DNA of 64,000 nucleotides from Mesaphorura yosii. Taxonomy: Eukaryota > Arthropoda > Collembola > Poduromorpha > Tullbergiidae. The stretch covers positions 1-64,000 of the forward strand of contig WIXG01000211.1 in assembly GCA_009869945.1 (NCBI GenBank), given 5' to 3'. Numbering within the stretch: the first letter of the stretch is position 1; every line of letters begins with the position of its first letter. Positions 1-10,665 of this stretch are shown piece by piece. The position numbers and the translations under genes were made by a program. The notes below the pieces were generated by a model. It saw nothing but the letters and a program-made list of their open reading frames with translations. It was not told where the DNA came from and made no database searches.

Positions 1-641
1 CACCTTCGAGGAGCCATTCGACTTTGAGAAGTCTCACGAGGAACTCATCCAAACTCTGGCCAAGTTGGAGATCGTGGACAAGGAGAAGGCAGCAGCCGCC
101 GCAGCAGCTGCGATGCAGAATGGCGAGGCTCCGCCAGGAGGCGATGGCGAGGCTGAAGGAGAGAGAGAGAACTCAACTGCCGAACCCGTCGTCTACTACG
201 TGAAGGAGAACTTCTTCGACCAGATTAGCTGCGAAGGGCTCAAGAGACAGCCGGCGGGGTAAGGAACCACGCTTATTCAGATTTGTGATCTGAAAATCAA
301 TGCAAAATTACTAAAGCCTGCTTTTTCTCGTTGTGTATTTCAGACGCAACGTCCGCATCGATCGAATGGCCGAGCAGAAGCTGAACACGGAGACTTTTGG
401 GCCGGCGGCTGCTCGCGGAGGTCCGCGTCGTGGAGGCTTCAACTACTATCGCAATGGCTACTACCGCTCCAACCGCAACCCGTACTTGGCAATGATGGCA
501 GCCGGTGGTTACGACCCCACCGCCTACTTTATGCCTGGCAATGGAGGCTTTGGCAACTATCGTCGTGGCGGAGGAGGACGTGGCGGAGGCGGAGGCGGTG
601 GCCGTGCGTTTTACAACGGTGGATTCTACGATAACTTTTAG
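1..641 (+). CDS. LSM14: LSM14 / Trailer hitch family RNP protein, 3' part
   Basis: C-terminal part of an LSM14/RAP55/Trailer hitch/CAR-1 protein, a P-body and translational-repression factor that binds DDX6-type helicases. The exons are 2-258 and 344-641; the intron is 259-343 and the split codon gives Gly. The motifs appear in family order. An FDF-like motif (EEPFDFEKSHEEL) comes first, then an Ala-rich acidic linker with eight alanines in a row. An FFD box (YYVKENFFDQISCEG) and a TFG box (MAEQKLNTETFGP) follow, then an RGG/Gly-rich tail ending at TAG 639-641. The N-terminal Lsm domain lies outside the window, so the gene is truncated only by the window edge. The family call is firm. Which insect or vertebrate gene is the orthologue cannot be decided from this fragment. 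Confidence 0.92.
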
Positions 642-1559
642 GCTCAGAATTCGTAAATCCAGGTTGATTGCTTCACTTTACGTGTTTACTGATGGAAATT
701 GATTACTGGAACCTTTACTCTTGATTATTGTTAGGCATTTTGAATTTGAATTGTTGATCAAACTTTTGTATCCTTTGTCGTTTCATGTCTAGGTAGTAAC
801 AAACTGAACTGTAATGCAAAATTCCTTACTATATCCATGTTATCATTGATTAACTGAAATTTGTTTTTTTTTGTTGGAATTCTGCCAGAGATTACGAGTA
901 GTTGAATAAATTTGCCTACCTAACGTTGCAAATTTGCCTGTTTTCGTGCACCTGGAGTTCATTGACATCAGATTATTTTTGTCTACATGCCGAACCCGTC
1001 TGTCTTGTCCAGTTCTGGCTGTCCAGTTGTCCGAAATCGTCTGCATCAGCTCGCAAATTGCATTCAGCATCGAAGTTTCGTCTTTTTCTCGCTTCATTCG
1101 CATAGAATTGGAGTTGAGAGTTTGCTTGTCTCGTCCGCGTGCAACTCGAAAATCAGGGAAAAGTTTATACATTTAGAATTAGTTTGTAATTCCACTTGGA
1201 AAGCGTCAGTGAATAAAATTGGTTGAATAAACAAAAATTGGAGGAAGACATGCTTTTGTTCAACGGACGCACTCTCCACCAGCACCTGGTTTGCAAAAGG
1301 CAAGGTCAACTTCGCACTCTCGTCTTGTCTTTGCAGTTGTACTATAGCTGTATTATCTCATTTTTCTATTTTATTACAAATGCTCTAGCAAGGCGCACAG
1401 AGAGCAGCTGAAAATTCGCACTACATTAATTGGACATCGCTAAAAGTAGGAACTCAAGGAGTAAGTGAGCAGGGGCAAATAAAATGCTTAAATTAATGTG
1501 CTTGTGATTTGGTAACAGACTGGCACAATTTAATGTTGAATAAGAATACTTTCAAATTT
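642..1559. other. Untranslated / intergenic stretch between convergent genes
   Basis: No supported coding region. It holds the 3' UTR of the LSM14-like gene and, from the other side, the 3' UTR of the minus-strand gene that ends at 1560. The ORFs here overlap each other on both strands and show no domain or splice logic. Confidence 0.6.
905..910 (+). promoter_or_regulatory. AATAAA polyadenylation signal for the LSM14-like gene
   Basis: AATAAA lies about 265 bases after the LSM14-like stop codon. Two more copies at 1212-1217 and 1226-1231 could serve a longer 3' UTR. Confidence 0.5.
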
Positions 1560-4500
1560 CTAACGTAATTTTCGTTTACTGAATTTTGCCAAGAGTGCTA
1601 ACGCTGTGGTTATTGCCAAGGCTAGGACGAGAGTGAAGATCGCAGTCGCCATCGCTGATTCTGATCCCGTGCTTGAATCCACGAAATTGAGCAAATGTCC
1701 GACAGAGCTGCACAGCGGTGACCCGGCCCAGTGGATCCATTCGCCCAAGGAATTCCTTGAGCAGTTGTGCCCCATCAAATGCTGCATATGGTATGCCCAC
1801 GCCGTGGCGAACTTGGCTACCACCTTCGTCACGAAAGCTGAAGTCTGCATCGTGTGCACGAGTGGCGTCGCCAGGAATTGGTAGCCCTGCATTCATATGT
1901 GCGTGCTTGTATTCAAGATGAAAATTGATAAATTGGCAAAATTTATTTTGTACCACTTACCTTCAGCGTCTCTGGAGACTCCTGAGTGATAAGGCGTCCA
2001 AATTCTGCGTCTGCAATGAACGTGGCAATGTCCAGGTGTCCCTGCTTGAATAGCTCAGTGCAGATAATTGTCGTCTCGGAGAAGACACGGCCCAGCAGTG
2101 ATCCACAGGAACCGAACGTGCCCACAAAACAGGGTCCCGTGCAAGCGGCAGGCACGGCGCCTAGTGGAAGTCTACCCAGCACGAGCACGCAGACGGCGCA
2201 TCCGGTCGTCGATCCGACGCATGACCCGACGAAGGGCTTGGCGGCTTTGAGCACCTGACGCAGTTCCGGGAGCTTGGACGCTCCGGGCGTGGCTGGAGTT
2301 GTGCTTGATGGTTCTTCGTTTATTGGAACGTCAAGGCGCCTGAAAGAATTCCGAGGCCATTCCACATTATTCGGTTGTAACAACTTATAAGCCGTATAAG
2401 CTGTATGCAAGCTTACGTGGTCAAGTAGCCAGCCGTTGACGAGTCGGGATAGCCGTAGTAGCTGATGGGTGGTGGCACCGAGCTCGCTTCCGGATATCCG
2501 TAGTAACTCGCAGGCTGAGCGGAGGACTGCGCGGGAGGAGTGCCGTACACACCCGGCGGCGGTTGGTAGTACAGGTTGTTGGCGTTGTCGTCCCGCGCTA
2601 TGTAATTTTTGTTGTACGGGTAGAAGTACGAGCGCGGGTAGTACTGCTGGCCTCCTTCCGTGGTGGCACTGCTCGGGTCGTACGGCTGAAAATACTGCTG
2701 CTGCTGCTGTTGGTTGTAGCCTGCATACGCCTGCGCTGGCGTATGTCGCTTGGTCCTCCGATGAGGGTTTGATCGGAAGCAGTGCACCGGCTCCTCGAGC
2801 GATTGACCATTCGGTGTGCAAGCAATCAGAACGCTCGTGGTCGCCGCAGCGTCCGTCTGACACGACAGCTCCAGCCCGTACCCGTACTGGTTCGGAATGA
2901 GGAGGTACGCAGGAAGCGTTTCCGGGAGGAAGTTGAACGTGTACGCGAGCTGGTTGAAAGGATCGTGCGTAGTCACTTCGAGGCCGTGTTCGCTGCAGCC
3001 GTACTTGGAGCGGGCGAGCAGTGCGAGGGTCAGCAACTCCTCGTGGCTCAGCATGGAGGAGGTGGACACTTGGTAGCTCACAACAGAATAGACATCCGTT
3101 TCTCGTGCCGGCATCAGCGTGACCATGTCTTGGAGGATGAAGTCGGACGGCTGGAGAAGTAGCGCCAGCGACGACGGGGAAGTGATTGGCTTGGGTGTGA
3201 GGCCGAAAAAGACGCCACTGGCTCTGCTGCCGTCTGGACTCAGGTCAAGGGGCCCTGTTAATGGAAGCCGACCTCTTCCGGTAACCGCTCGGGCCGCAGC
3301 ATCGTATGTGAGTACGGCAGTGAGGATTAATGGATGCGGACCTGTAGGGTAAAGCGTGCCAAGCGGCTTGAAAGATGCCAACGTGCTTCCGGAATAAATT
3401 CAAATTATATATTACTTGTGCTTACCCATAAAAGAGTTAAGTTCGACCAGGATCCTCCTACGCGCCGGGTTGTCCCATTCTGTCGATCCAGCGTACTCCA
3501 TAGTGTACGCTCCAAATGGGAATCGTGTCAATCCGTGACTGATTTCCGTTCCATTCGGAGCCAGCATCTCTTCCACACCATAAGGACTGAATGCGTGGAG
3601 CGCAGTCCCAGAAACGGAACCAAGAACTCGAAGCAAGGTCTTGCAGCCACGTGCGAGGACCAGAAGACTGACTCCACTCGTATCGTTTCCGTATGCCCTT
3701 GGATAAAGCAAAAGCTTCTTCTTCAATGAAGCAAGCCCGACGATCGGGCTTTGGAGCTCCAGCTCGTGTCCAGCGGATTGGATTGCTTTCTTGTAAACTT
3801 GAAGCAATGCCAACTGCTGCTCAGACCGTCTCACGCCACTATCGTCGACGATGGGGATCAGCGTTTTAGTGCCCACTTTGACGATACGGTGCAGCAGTGC
3901 TGTTGCGACTGCACTGTCGCCCATCTTCAGGCATTCAACCCGGATTTGAGGATACGCTCGCAGATTCGGGAATGCTGGGCATGCTCTCGGCAGCACGACT
4001 CGCAAGCGTTCTTGCACAGGCGTAAGACTTCCGTAGGAATCCAGCACCCGGGCGAGACTCTTCTCATCCAACAGTGACACGATAGCGGTGGTACGATTGG
4101 CGTGGAGCCACGCCGCAGCTTCTGACTCGAAGGCGCCACGCAAGTCCAGCATGAGCGGAGCAGACTCTTGGGAGTCTGAGACGATCGTATCCCGGAAGCC
4201 CATCCATGCGGCCTTGAACAAACGATTCTGCACCGGGCACCGACTGTCGTAAATCACACCCAAGACACTGACACTTGCGCCCGAGTCCGAGCCCAATCCG
4301 AGCCCCGTCGGGATCTGAGCCGCGCATATAGTCACGAGTCCAAGCAGGAGAACAAATTGATTTCGATCATTGTTTCTGTGTTTATTTATAATTCGCTTAA
4401 TTGCACTTCTGTTGATGATACTGCTACTGTTGCTGCTCCTGTCAGATGCACGGCACTTCACTCGCACTCTCGTACTCGTTTCGTCCGTCAGGAGAAGAGA

Positions 4501-4572
4501 TTCTCGTTCTGGTTCGTTCTGCTGCTGGACTCCAGTTGTGGTTGGACTGCGCTCGTCGTTCAGGCTCTTCAT
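1560..4572 (-). CDS. Membrane protein with probable type-1 periplasmic-binding-like ectodomain, Cys-rich C-terminus
   Basis: Four exons, read on the minus strand: 4572-3426, 3341-2417, 2339-1961 and 1886-1560. The introns are 84, 77 and 74 bp and all phases agree, giving 925 residues. An N-terminal cytoplasmic-like stretch rich in Arg and Ser precedes a hydrophobic anchor (NQFVLLLGLVTICAAQIP, about residue 70). A region of about 280 residues then resembles a type-1 periplasmic-binding or ANF-receptor ligand-binding fold (for example VECLKMGDSAVATALLHRIV, then alternating strand/helix text). Next come a Tyr/Pro/Gln-rich low-complexity segment with a short polyQ run and a Cys-rich block (GCAVCVLVLGRLPLGAVPA). 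The end is a second hydrophobic segment followed by KFSKRKLR. The fold is an inference. I do not recognise the family, and the Cys-rich C-terminal block looks like a separate domain. Confidence 0.75.
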
Positions 4573-5031
4573 TCTCGTCTCGATCGCACTCTCACACTAA
4601 GCGTCACAAAAGTTGCTGCTGCTGCCGACTCGTCCGCCTCCGGACTTCCTGTCAATCAATTTCTGGTATGCGTCTCTTCTCCGCTCCGTCGGTGACCGTC
4701 GGTCGATTCTGGACCAAACTAGTTTCCCATTGTTGCAAGTGGAATCGTAGGAGACGACCGATGTGAGAATTAAACCTGTTATTTAGTATTTAGTTTCAAT
4801 TTGAGCAATTTACAAGAGAAAAACCGTTCTTTTTGCTTGGCTTCTGGCTTTTATACTTTATACTCGCATTTGCACTCGAAGAACCGCTACACTTTTCTAT
4901 TTACTAAATGGCTGAGACTCGCAGGAAAGTGTCAATGTTTAAAGATAGACAGACGAAGGTGAGGAGGACGAGCTCAGACTGAATTTCCATTAAATCTCAT
5001 GAATAAACTCATAAAATTATAAAGTTCAATG

Positions 5032-5471
5032 TTACACATCCAAAGCACCAAACAAATCTCGCAGCATCTGCTGCTCCTCGTCGGTCAAAGTCATCTCGAT
5101 GCCGATTCTCCTTCTGTGTGCGTTCCTTTCGTCGCCTGTGTGCAAATCTCGCACTCGACCGAAAGTCGGACACTTGTAATTATTCCGGGCTTATGTCATT
5201 AACATCATTCCAATGTTACTGCTACGGGTTGCACTATATTTGACGCACTGCTAGCCGAGTTGTCGTTTACAAACGCCAAACAGCAAACGAGGGCAGAGAA
5301 AAGCGTACCAAGTTCATGGCCCATATTTTCCTCGCGTGGGGTCTCTCCTGCGTCCTGCCCCTGCAAGAAATGTAGCATTTCATGCACATGCAATTGTCCT
5401 TGTCCAAATGCTACAAATTCCACACGGTGGTCAAATAAATCATGACTCAGGCCTCGTTTTGGCAGCGGATT
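5032..5471 (-). CDS. Partly resolved gene, last two exons
   Basis: The last exon is 5135-5032, with acceptor TTTGCACACAG and stop TAA. The exon before it is about 5471-5309, with donor CTTG/GTACGC. The 173 bp intron is phase 1 on both sides. Together they read through without a stop and give protein-like text: GLSHDLFDHRVEFVAFGQGQ, then HVHEMLHFLQGQDAGETPRE, ending MTLTDEEQQMLRDLFGALDV. The 5' end of the upstream exon is uncertain, and more exons probably lie in 5,480-6,000. One candidate on the same strand is about 5797-5713, reading SYYFRLVSARILELNARFTS between a TTTTGCAG acceptor and a GTCAGT donor. I could not join it in phase. No family recognised. Confidence 0.4.
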
Positions 5472-6493
5472 CTTGTTTTAAGGACTTTATCGGGTTTCTA
5501 GTCGCAGACTGATTAAATACGCAAAATGTATCTTGGGGCGATTTTCTGCATTTAAATTTCATAATTCGTAACTACTTTTACGAGATCGCATTTCCACTGG
5601 ACAGGATGCCATTTTGCTGGAAGGGCATCTAAATTTCCACATTTCTGTAGTTAGCTTGGCAGGCTTGGCTACTTTTAGTCATATTCCACTAAATACGCGT
5701 TCGTAGAAACTGACCTCCAAATTGCGACGTAAATCGAGCATTCAACTCAAGAATGCGAGCGCTGACAAGGCGAAAGTAATAACTGGCTGCAAAATCTCGG
5801 ATTAAAAGGAATTGTGCGCTGTATGTTTTACTCGCCGTGGTATATTGATGATTGCGTCTCGATACTAACTACGCCTGTGCAGTTTTTAGTTAAGCGGTGG
5901 TTACACCGGACTCGAAATGGGCCTGCACCTAGCCCTTGCAATGTTCGTTGTAATTCGTTTCCCGTGCGCTTGAAAGTCTGAAACCGCTTCGGAACGCTCG
6001 GATGGCCTCAGAATATTTTAGGCGTTTGGAATTTTTGGATTCGCAATGCTGGCTAGTGGAATTTCAGGCCGTTGAATTCATTTCTATTAGGCTCCCGGTT
6101 AAGTCCAATCCAGCTTCCAATTAAGGCGAAAATTTGACTCCGGATTCGGATTCGGACATTTACAACGACGATAGCAGTGTTCCATTTCCTGTTTGCTTTA
6201 TTCATGCCTGTCCACTACTTTGCAAATGCGTTTTTAGACGCCTTGAATCCTTTCAAGCGATGGAAAATTCGCAGCTCTGAAATGTCAATGACCACGGTTT
6301 AAGACCTGGCGTAGCCAAGCTTCGGTTTCGGTTTCTTTCCTACAAACTCGGTTTTATACTAGCATACAGAAATTTCCTTCGCAGCCAGTCTTCATTACTC
6401 GATTAGTGTCTACTGGGTTGGTTGCTGTTTGATTGCAGGGTTACAAAAATTCTGGTCCTACTTTCTGAAAAAGTGCCCTGACGCTTCCAGTCC

Positions 6494-7041
6494 ATGCCTG
6501 AAAAACACAGAAAACGAACAAGTAACATGATGCGCTGGATTCTGTACATTCGTCTGGCTCTTGCCTCGAGGAAGGGGCGGAAGCTACGTCTGAAGTTGTT
6601 TCGAAACTTCGAGAAGGCCAAGGCTGGGATTGAGGAGTTTTTGGCATTGATAAGAAATAACGAGTTCGCTAGTAAGTTTCTAACTCGTAAGTTTTCGAGC
6701 TGGTAACTTGATGTCTGTCTTCTTGATGGCTGCCCTGTCTTCCGCTTCGTCCTCCTGTCCGTTGGCTTCAGAGGCACTCCCGTTGTTCCAAACTCTCGAA
6801 GAGAGGAATGAGAAAGTCCGTAGGATTCATCTGGAGCTGGCTGAAGTCTTGCAAGCGATTGAAAACATGATCAGTCTTCTCGAGGCTAGTATTCCGGCGG
6901 AGATTAACAGTTTTCTCACTTTCGAGTAATGAAATATTCATCGTTGAATTAAATCACGATGAACTTCGTATCGTTAATCATAACTTGCTCTTGTGTCATT
7001 TCAGGGAACACTGCCGTTCCACAATTCCGCCTGCTGCCTGA
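6494..7041 (+). CDS. Small three-exon helical protein, unknown
   Basis: The exons are 6494-6671, 6772-6925 and 7005-7041. The introns are 100 and 79 bp, GT-AG, with phases 1 and 2 both kept, giving 122 residues. The N-terminal half is basic (LASRKGRKLRLKLFRNFEKA). The second half is a leucine-rich amphipathic helix (EKVRRIHLELAEVLQAIENM), and the end is EEHCRSTIPPAA. The agreement of three exons in phase, followed by AATAAA at 7211, is the main support. The ATG at 6494 is the first in frame, but an upstream exon is possible because CACAG lies just after it. A minus-strand ORF over the same bases has no splice support. Function unknown. Confidence 0.55.
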
Positions 7042-7210
7042 GCGAGAGTGAAGGTCAAGACAGGACAGCTGCTGAGTTGACAGCGACAGATTTCCATTCA
7101 AAAATTTAAATTATTATAAATTATCACCATTGCCTTTAAGCCTTAAGTCTTCTCTTGTGAACTTTTGGTTTGTTTTGAACGAGCAGCCCTTGCCTTCATT
7201 GAGGCGAGTA

Positions 7211-7216
7211 AATAAA
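7211..7216 (+). promoter_or_regulatory. AATAAA polyadenylation signal
   Basis: AATAAA lies about 170 bases after the stop of the small three-exon gene. Confidence 0.45.
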
Positions 7217-7269
7217 GAAAGCAAACAAACAAGACGCAATTGGATCGAGTTTACAAAGAATGTGTAGAA

Positions 7270-7275
7270 TTTATT
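7270..7275 (-). promoter_or_regulatory. AATAAA polyadenylation signal for the PIWI-clade gene
   Basis: TTTATT on the plus strand, so AATAAA on the minus strand, about 250 bases after the PIWI-like stop. It faces the signal at 7211, as expected for convergent genes. Confidence 0.45.
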
Positions 7276-7524
7276 CACAGATCAAGCAAGTCAACGAACA
7301 AGCATACGAAACTTGATGGAATCTTAACTACGACTTAACTAAAATCATTAGGATTATGAATTATGGTTCCTTAATTAATCAATACAGGCTCAGACTTCCC
7401 GAATAATTATCCTTAAATCTAGACCCCTTAAATGGTTTCGAAGTCTTAGCATTTAGCACGGCTTTAATTAAAGCTTTCACTATCACTGCCAAAGTCAAAG
7501 TCAGATCAGAAAAACTGGAACATC

Positions 7525-10368
7525 TTAAATGTAGTACATTTTAGATTTGAGTTCGTCTTCCATCTTGTGAGTTTCCACCACCATGACCGCATTGGAGAGT
7601 AGTTTGCGAGCGTAGAGGCAGGGTGCAGGCAGAGAGATGGGTCCAGTATGGTTGTAGTACAGGTGGCACATTTTGAAGGTGAACTGCTGTAGCTGATGGC
7701 GGCTCCATCCTGAGTAATCTCGAATCACGGCGTACAAGCACGGATTGGCAGTTCCATATTTGACAGCAGAAGAGATCATGTAGAATTCAAAACGCCCTGG
7801 AGCGATGATTGTCTCGTGGAGTACAGTACCTGGATTCGGGTTTTGGATTTTCTTTTTGACGAACTTGGTGATAGTCTTTCTGGTGACCGCGATAAAGACG
7901 AATTTTGGAGCAGCGGCGTCATTAATTGTTGCGTTGCCTTTGTAGTATTCTTCCAACGCCGTATAAATGCAGTCAGCTTCTTCTTCGTAGTGTCGAAGAA
8001 ATAATTTTTCAGCACGTCCAAGACGATAAAAGATGAGTTTGGTGGGGAGTGATCCATTATTTTGTGATCTGTAGTGGTCCAAAGATTCTGGTGGGAAAAA
8101 TAAAAACGAATAGTCGTTAATACAGAGCCCAGGATAGGAAAGTATATTAAATGCTGTATTTACTTTGTGGTGATCGACTTACTTTTAACGTCCAGACCAA
8201 GAATTTTACGAAGATCACAATTTCCAGCGTACTGAGAAACCGTGTTAAAGTACTGAGCTATGTTATCGTTGAACGTGGCGACAGTTGCAACTGCTCCGGC
8301 TTGGAGACCTTGTTTTGCAGCCCTGGCGTTCCAATTTGTGCAGCAACCAATGATCATGATGCCTTCTGATGGTAACTGGATGCCCCAGGGCTGACCACCC
8401 ATCTTGGCATTCATTTGGATGAGGAGGTTTGTGGCAATCTTCTCATACCAAGCTGGATTCCTCAGATTTTTAGCGAGAAGGCACTGTGATGGGACTGCAA
8501 AACAGAAAACATAAAAAATTAGAATTCAGAATGATGGAGGACAGTAAATGCAAAAGTTTCCAAATAATTTGCTTTGGATAACAAAGTGGACAATCACCTT
8601 TATAGATATTTGTCAGCCGCTTCTTGACAGCTTGATAGACCTCAAATTGGCTGGATTTTAGAATGACAAGTACAATTTGGGTTTGACTGCTGACAGAATC
8701 ATTTACAGCAGCAATGTAACCATTCTTAGAGATGGCTGCTGTCAAGGTGCTCAGATTGTCCACTGTTATACTGCAAACCAACAGAAGATATACCAGACAT
8801 AAATAAAGGAGATTTAAAGGTTGGTTTAAAGAAATTTTAACTGTATCGTGTATTTTACTTACATTCTTGGACTCGAGCTGGTGTCAAGTCCCATCACATT
8901 AGCAACCATTCTCATTGTTTTTAGGAATTCTGAGAATTGGTAGTAGTTTGATTCGGGGACAACAACCGACCAATTCTGCAGTGGGACCGAGGAAAGCATT
9001 TGGCGACCTAAACGAAAATGCGAGAGGCAAATTATTAATAGATCGAACGAAGGTTAATGACTAAACAGGGTAGCCAACTGAATCAGTACTTTACTTACTC
9101 TTGAAGGCCTCGGCCCAGGTGTACTCTAGTGGCAAGTATGGTCTGTTGCCCCCAAGAATCACAGCTTGTATGAGAAGAGTACTGCCAGGACAGTTTGTGA
9201 GCAGTGAAGAGAACCAGAGCCCCCAGTCACGCTTCTCCTTCTTGTATTGCAGCGTAGACTTGAGGGCGACCATGAACTCTTCGACCGATGCGAACGAGGA
9301 GTATGGATCCAGATGCACATTTCGAGCGAAGTAGTCGGTGAAGACTTCATCTTCTTTCATGTCCTTGGGGAGTCCTGCCATGTAGCAGAGTTCGGGCACC
9401 AAGTGAATGTTCACAGCCACACGATCACCGTTCTTATCCTTCTTACTGGAGACAACGACGAGGAGCGGTTGTTTCTCAGCGGTGGGTTGGGCGCCGTAGC
9501 GAGAGCTGTAGTACTCACGGTAGCTGATTCTGTTGACTCCGTGGACGTAGAATTTGGAGTCGGGGCTGAGGTTCCAGTTGACGTCGTCGATGCGGTAGAT
9601 CCTGTTGTTGTACGTGGTGACGACGACCTGACCAATCATGGCCAGTCTGATGATTGGGCGGAGGCTTCCTTTTCGACCGCATGCGTTCGTCGGGCGAAGG
9701 TCTTCGTTGGCAAATTGCTTCAGCATAAAGTCCCAAACAGTTTGATGTCGCACAAAAATTTGAGTATTCTTGACACCGAGAAGAATGTGTTCGTCTTGGC
9801 ACTGTTTCACAGAAAGAATGTAACCTGGCCACATGTCGACACGAGAGCCTTCCTCTCTGAATGTGCACTTACCTAAGGGGTTATAGTATGCGTTGTTGAG
9901 GTTTGTGAGGGCGAGTTCCTTGAGGCACTTCCGAACCATAATGTCAAAGAACTTCCACTGCATGTAATCAGCATCATTCAACTGTCCTGCGAACTGAATT
10001 GTGATTTTAACACTGTCACCGTTCACAGAATCAACGTCCTTGGATACTTTTGAGCTGAGTATTGTTTCCAGCTGGAGTGGACCACGAAGGTAAAGTGCGA
10101 TGCCGTCGTAAATGTACGGTTTATCAGTCAGTTCAGCGAGACGACGAACCAAGTTCTTCCTAGCTCGCCGAGTCTCGATGGGTGGATCAAACTGCACATT
10201 GTGTTTGTGGACACAGGAGCCAGGCTCCAGTGCGAGTTCAAAGTAATTGGAAACATGAATGTATTTAGTTGGAATTTGCATTGGTTCCAGCTGGAGTTGA
10301 TGCTGTTTCATTTCATGATTGATACTGAGCAGTTCACATACGTCTGACTCATTTGTTGCAGTTGCCAT
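7525..10368 (-). CDS. PIWI-clade Argonaute lacking the slicer catalytic residues
   Basis: Five exons on the minus strand: 10368-9099, 9007-8863, 8770-8598, 8494-8183 and 8087-7525. The introns are 91-103 bp and all phases agree, giving 820 residues, a normal PIWI length. The ATG at 10368 has a good context (CACAATGG); the longer open frame above it begins only with TTG. The N domain is present (VSNYFELALEP). So is a PIWI-type PAZ (TYNNRIYRIDDVNWNLSP, then LVPELCYMAGLPKDMKED) at about residues 215-360. MID and PIWI follow, and the end is MYYI, near the family's FYL terminus. The slicer positions are changed: the G-x-D site reads GCC (Cys, 8342-8340), the YRDG site reads YRLG (Leu, 8022-8020) and the PAP-YAH site reads YAR (Arg, 7608-7606). 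It should bind guide RNA without cutting. Binding piRNA is inferred from the clade. Confidence 0.9.
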
Positions 10369-10665
10369 TGTGGAGTTTTGGTGGTTGGATTTATATGAGT
10401 TCAGATTCGGCAAGTCAGGACAAGTCCAGAGAAGACGTCTTTACTCGTCAAGATCCAACACGATAATGAAAGGATCGAGAGAAACATGATCAAACATGAA
10501 TGCTAGTTTCGAGCTCATTTCCTTGTTTGGAAGCCCAAGGCAGACACGATACTTTTCTCGGCTGCGCTACAGCAGAAGAGTTGGGCTTAGCATGTGATGA
10601 GCGTGGCAACGAGATCGAGATGGGATGAACTTTGTCCTCTTTGACGAAGTCAAGGAACAAGGAAA
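10369..10665. promoter_or_regulatory. Short divergent intergenic region, possible bidirectional promoter
   Basis: About 300 bases lie between the PIWI-like start codon (minus) and the first ATG of the small plus-strand gene. The region has no coding support. The head-to-head layout suggests shared upstream sequence; no clear TATA box was seen. Confidence 0.35.

Noticed and set aside
6403-6777. 124-residue minus-strand frame over the small three-exon gene
   Set aside because: Arg/Ser-rich antisense of the plus-strand exons; no splice or domain support.
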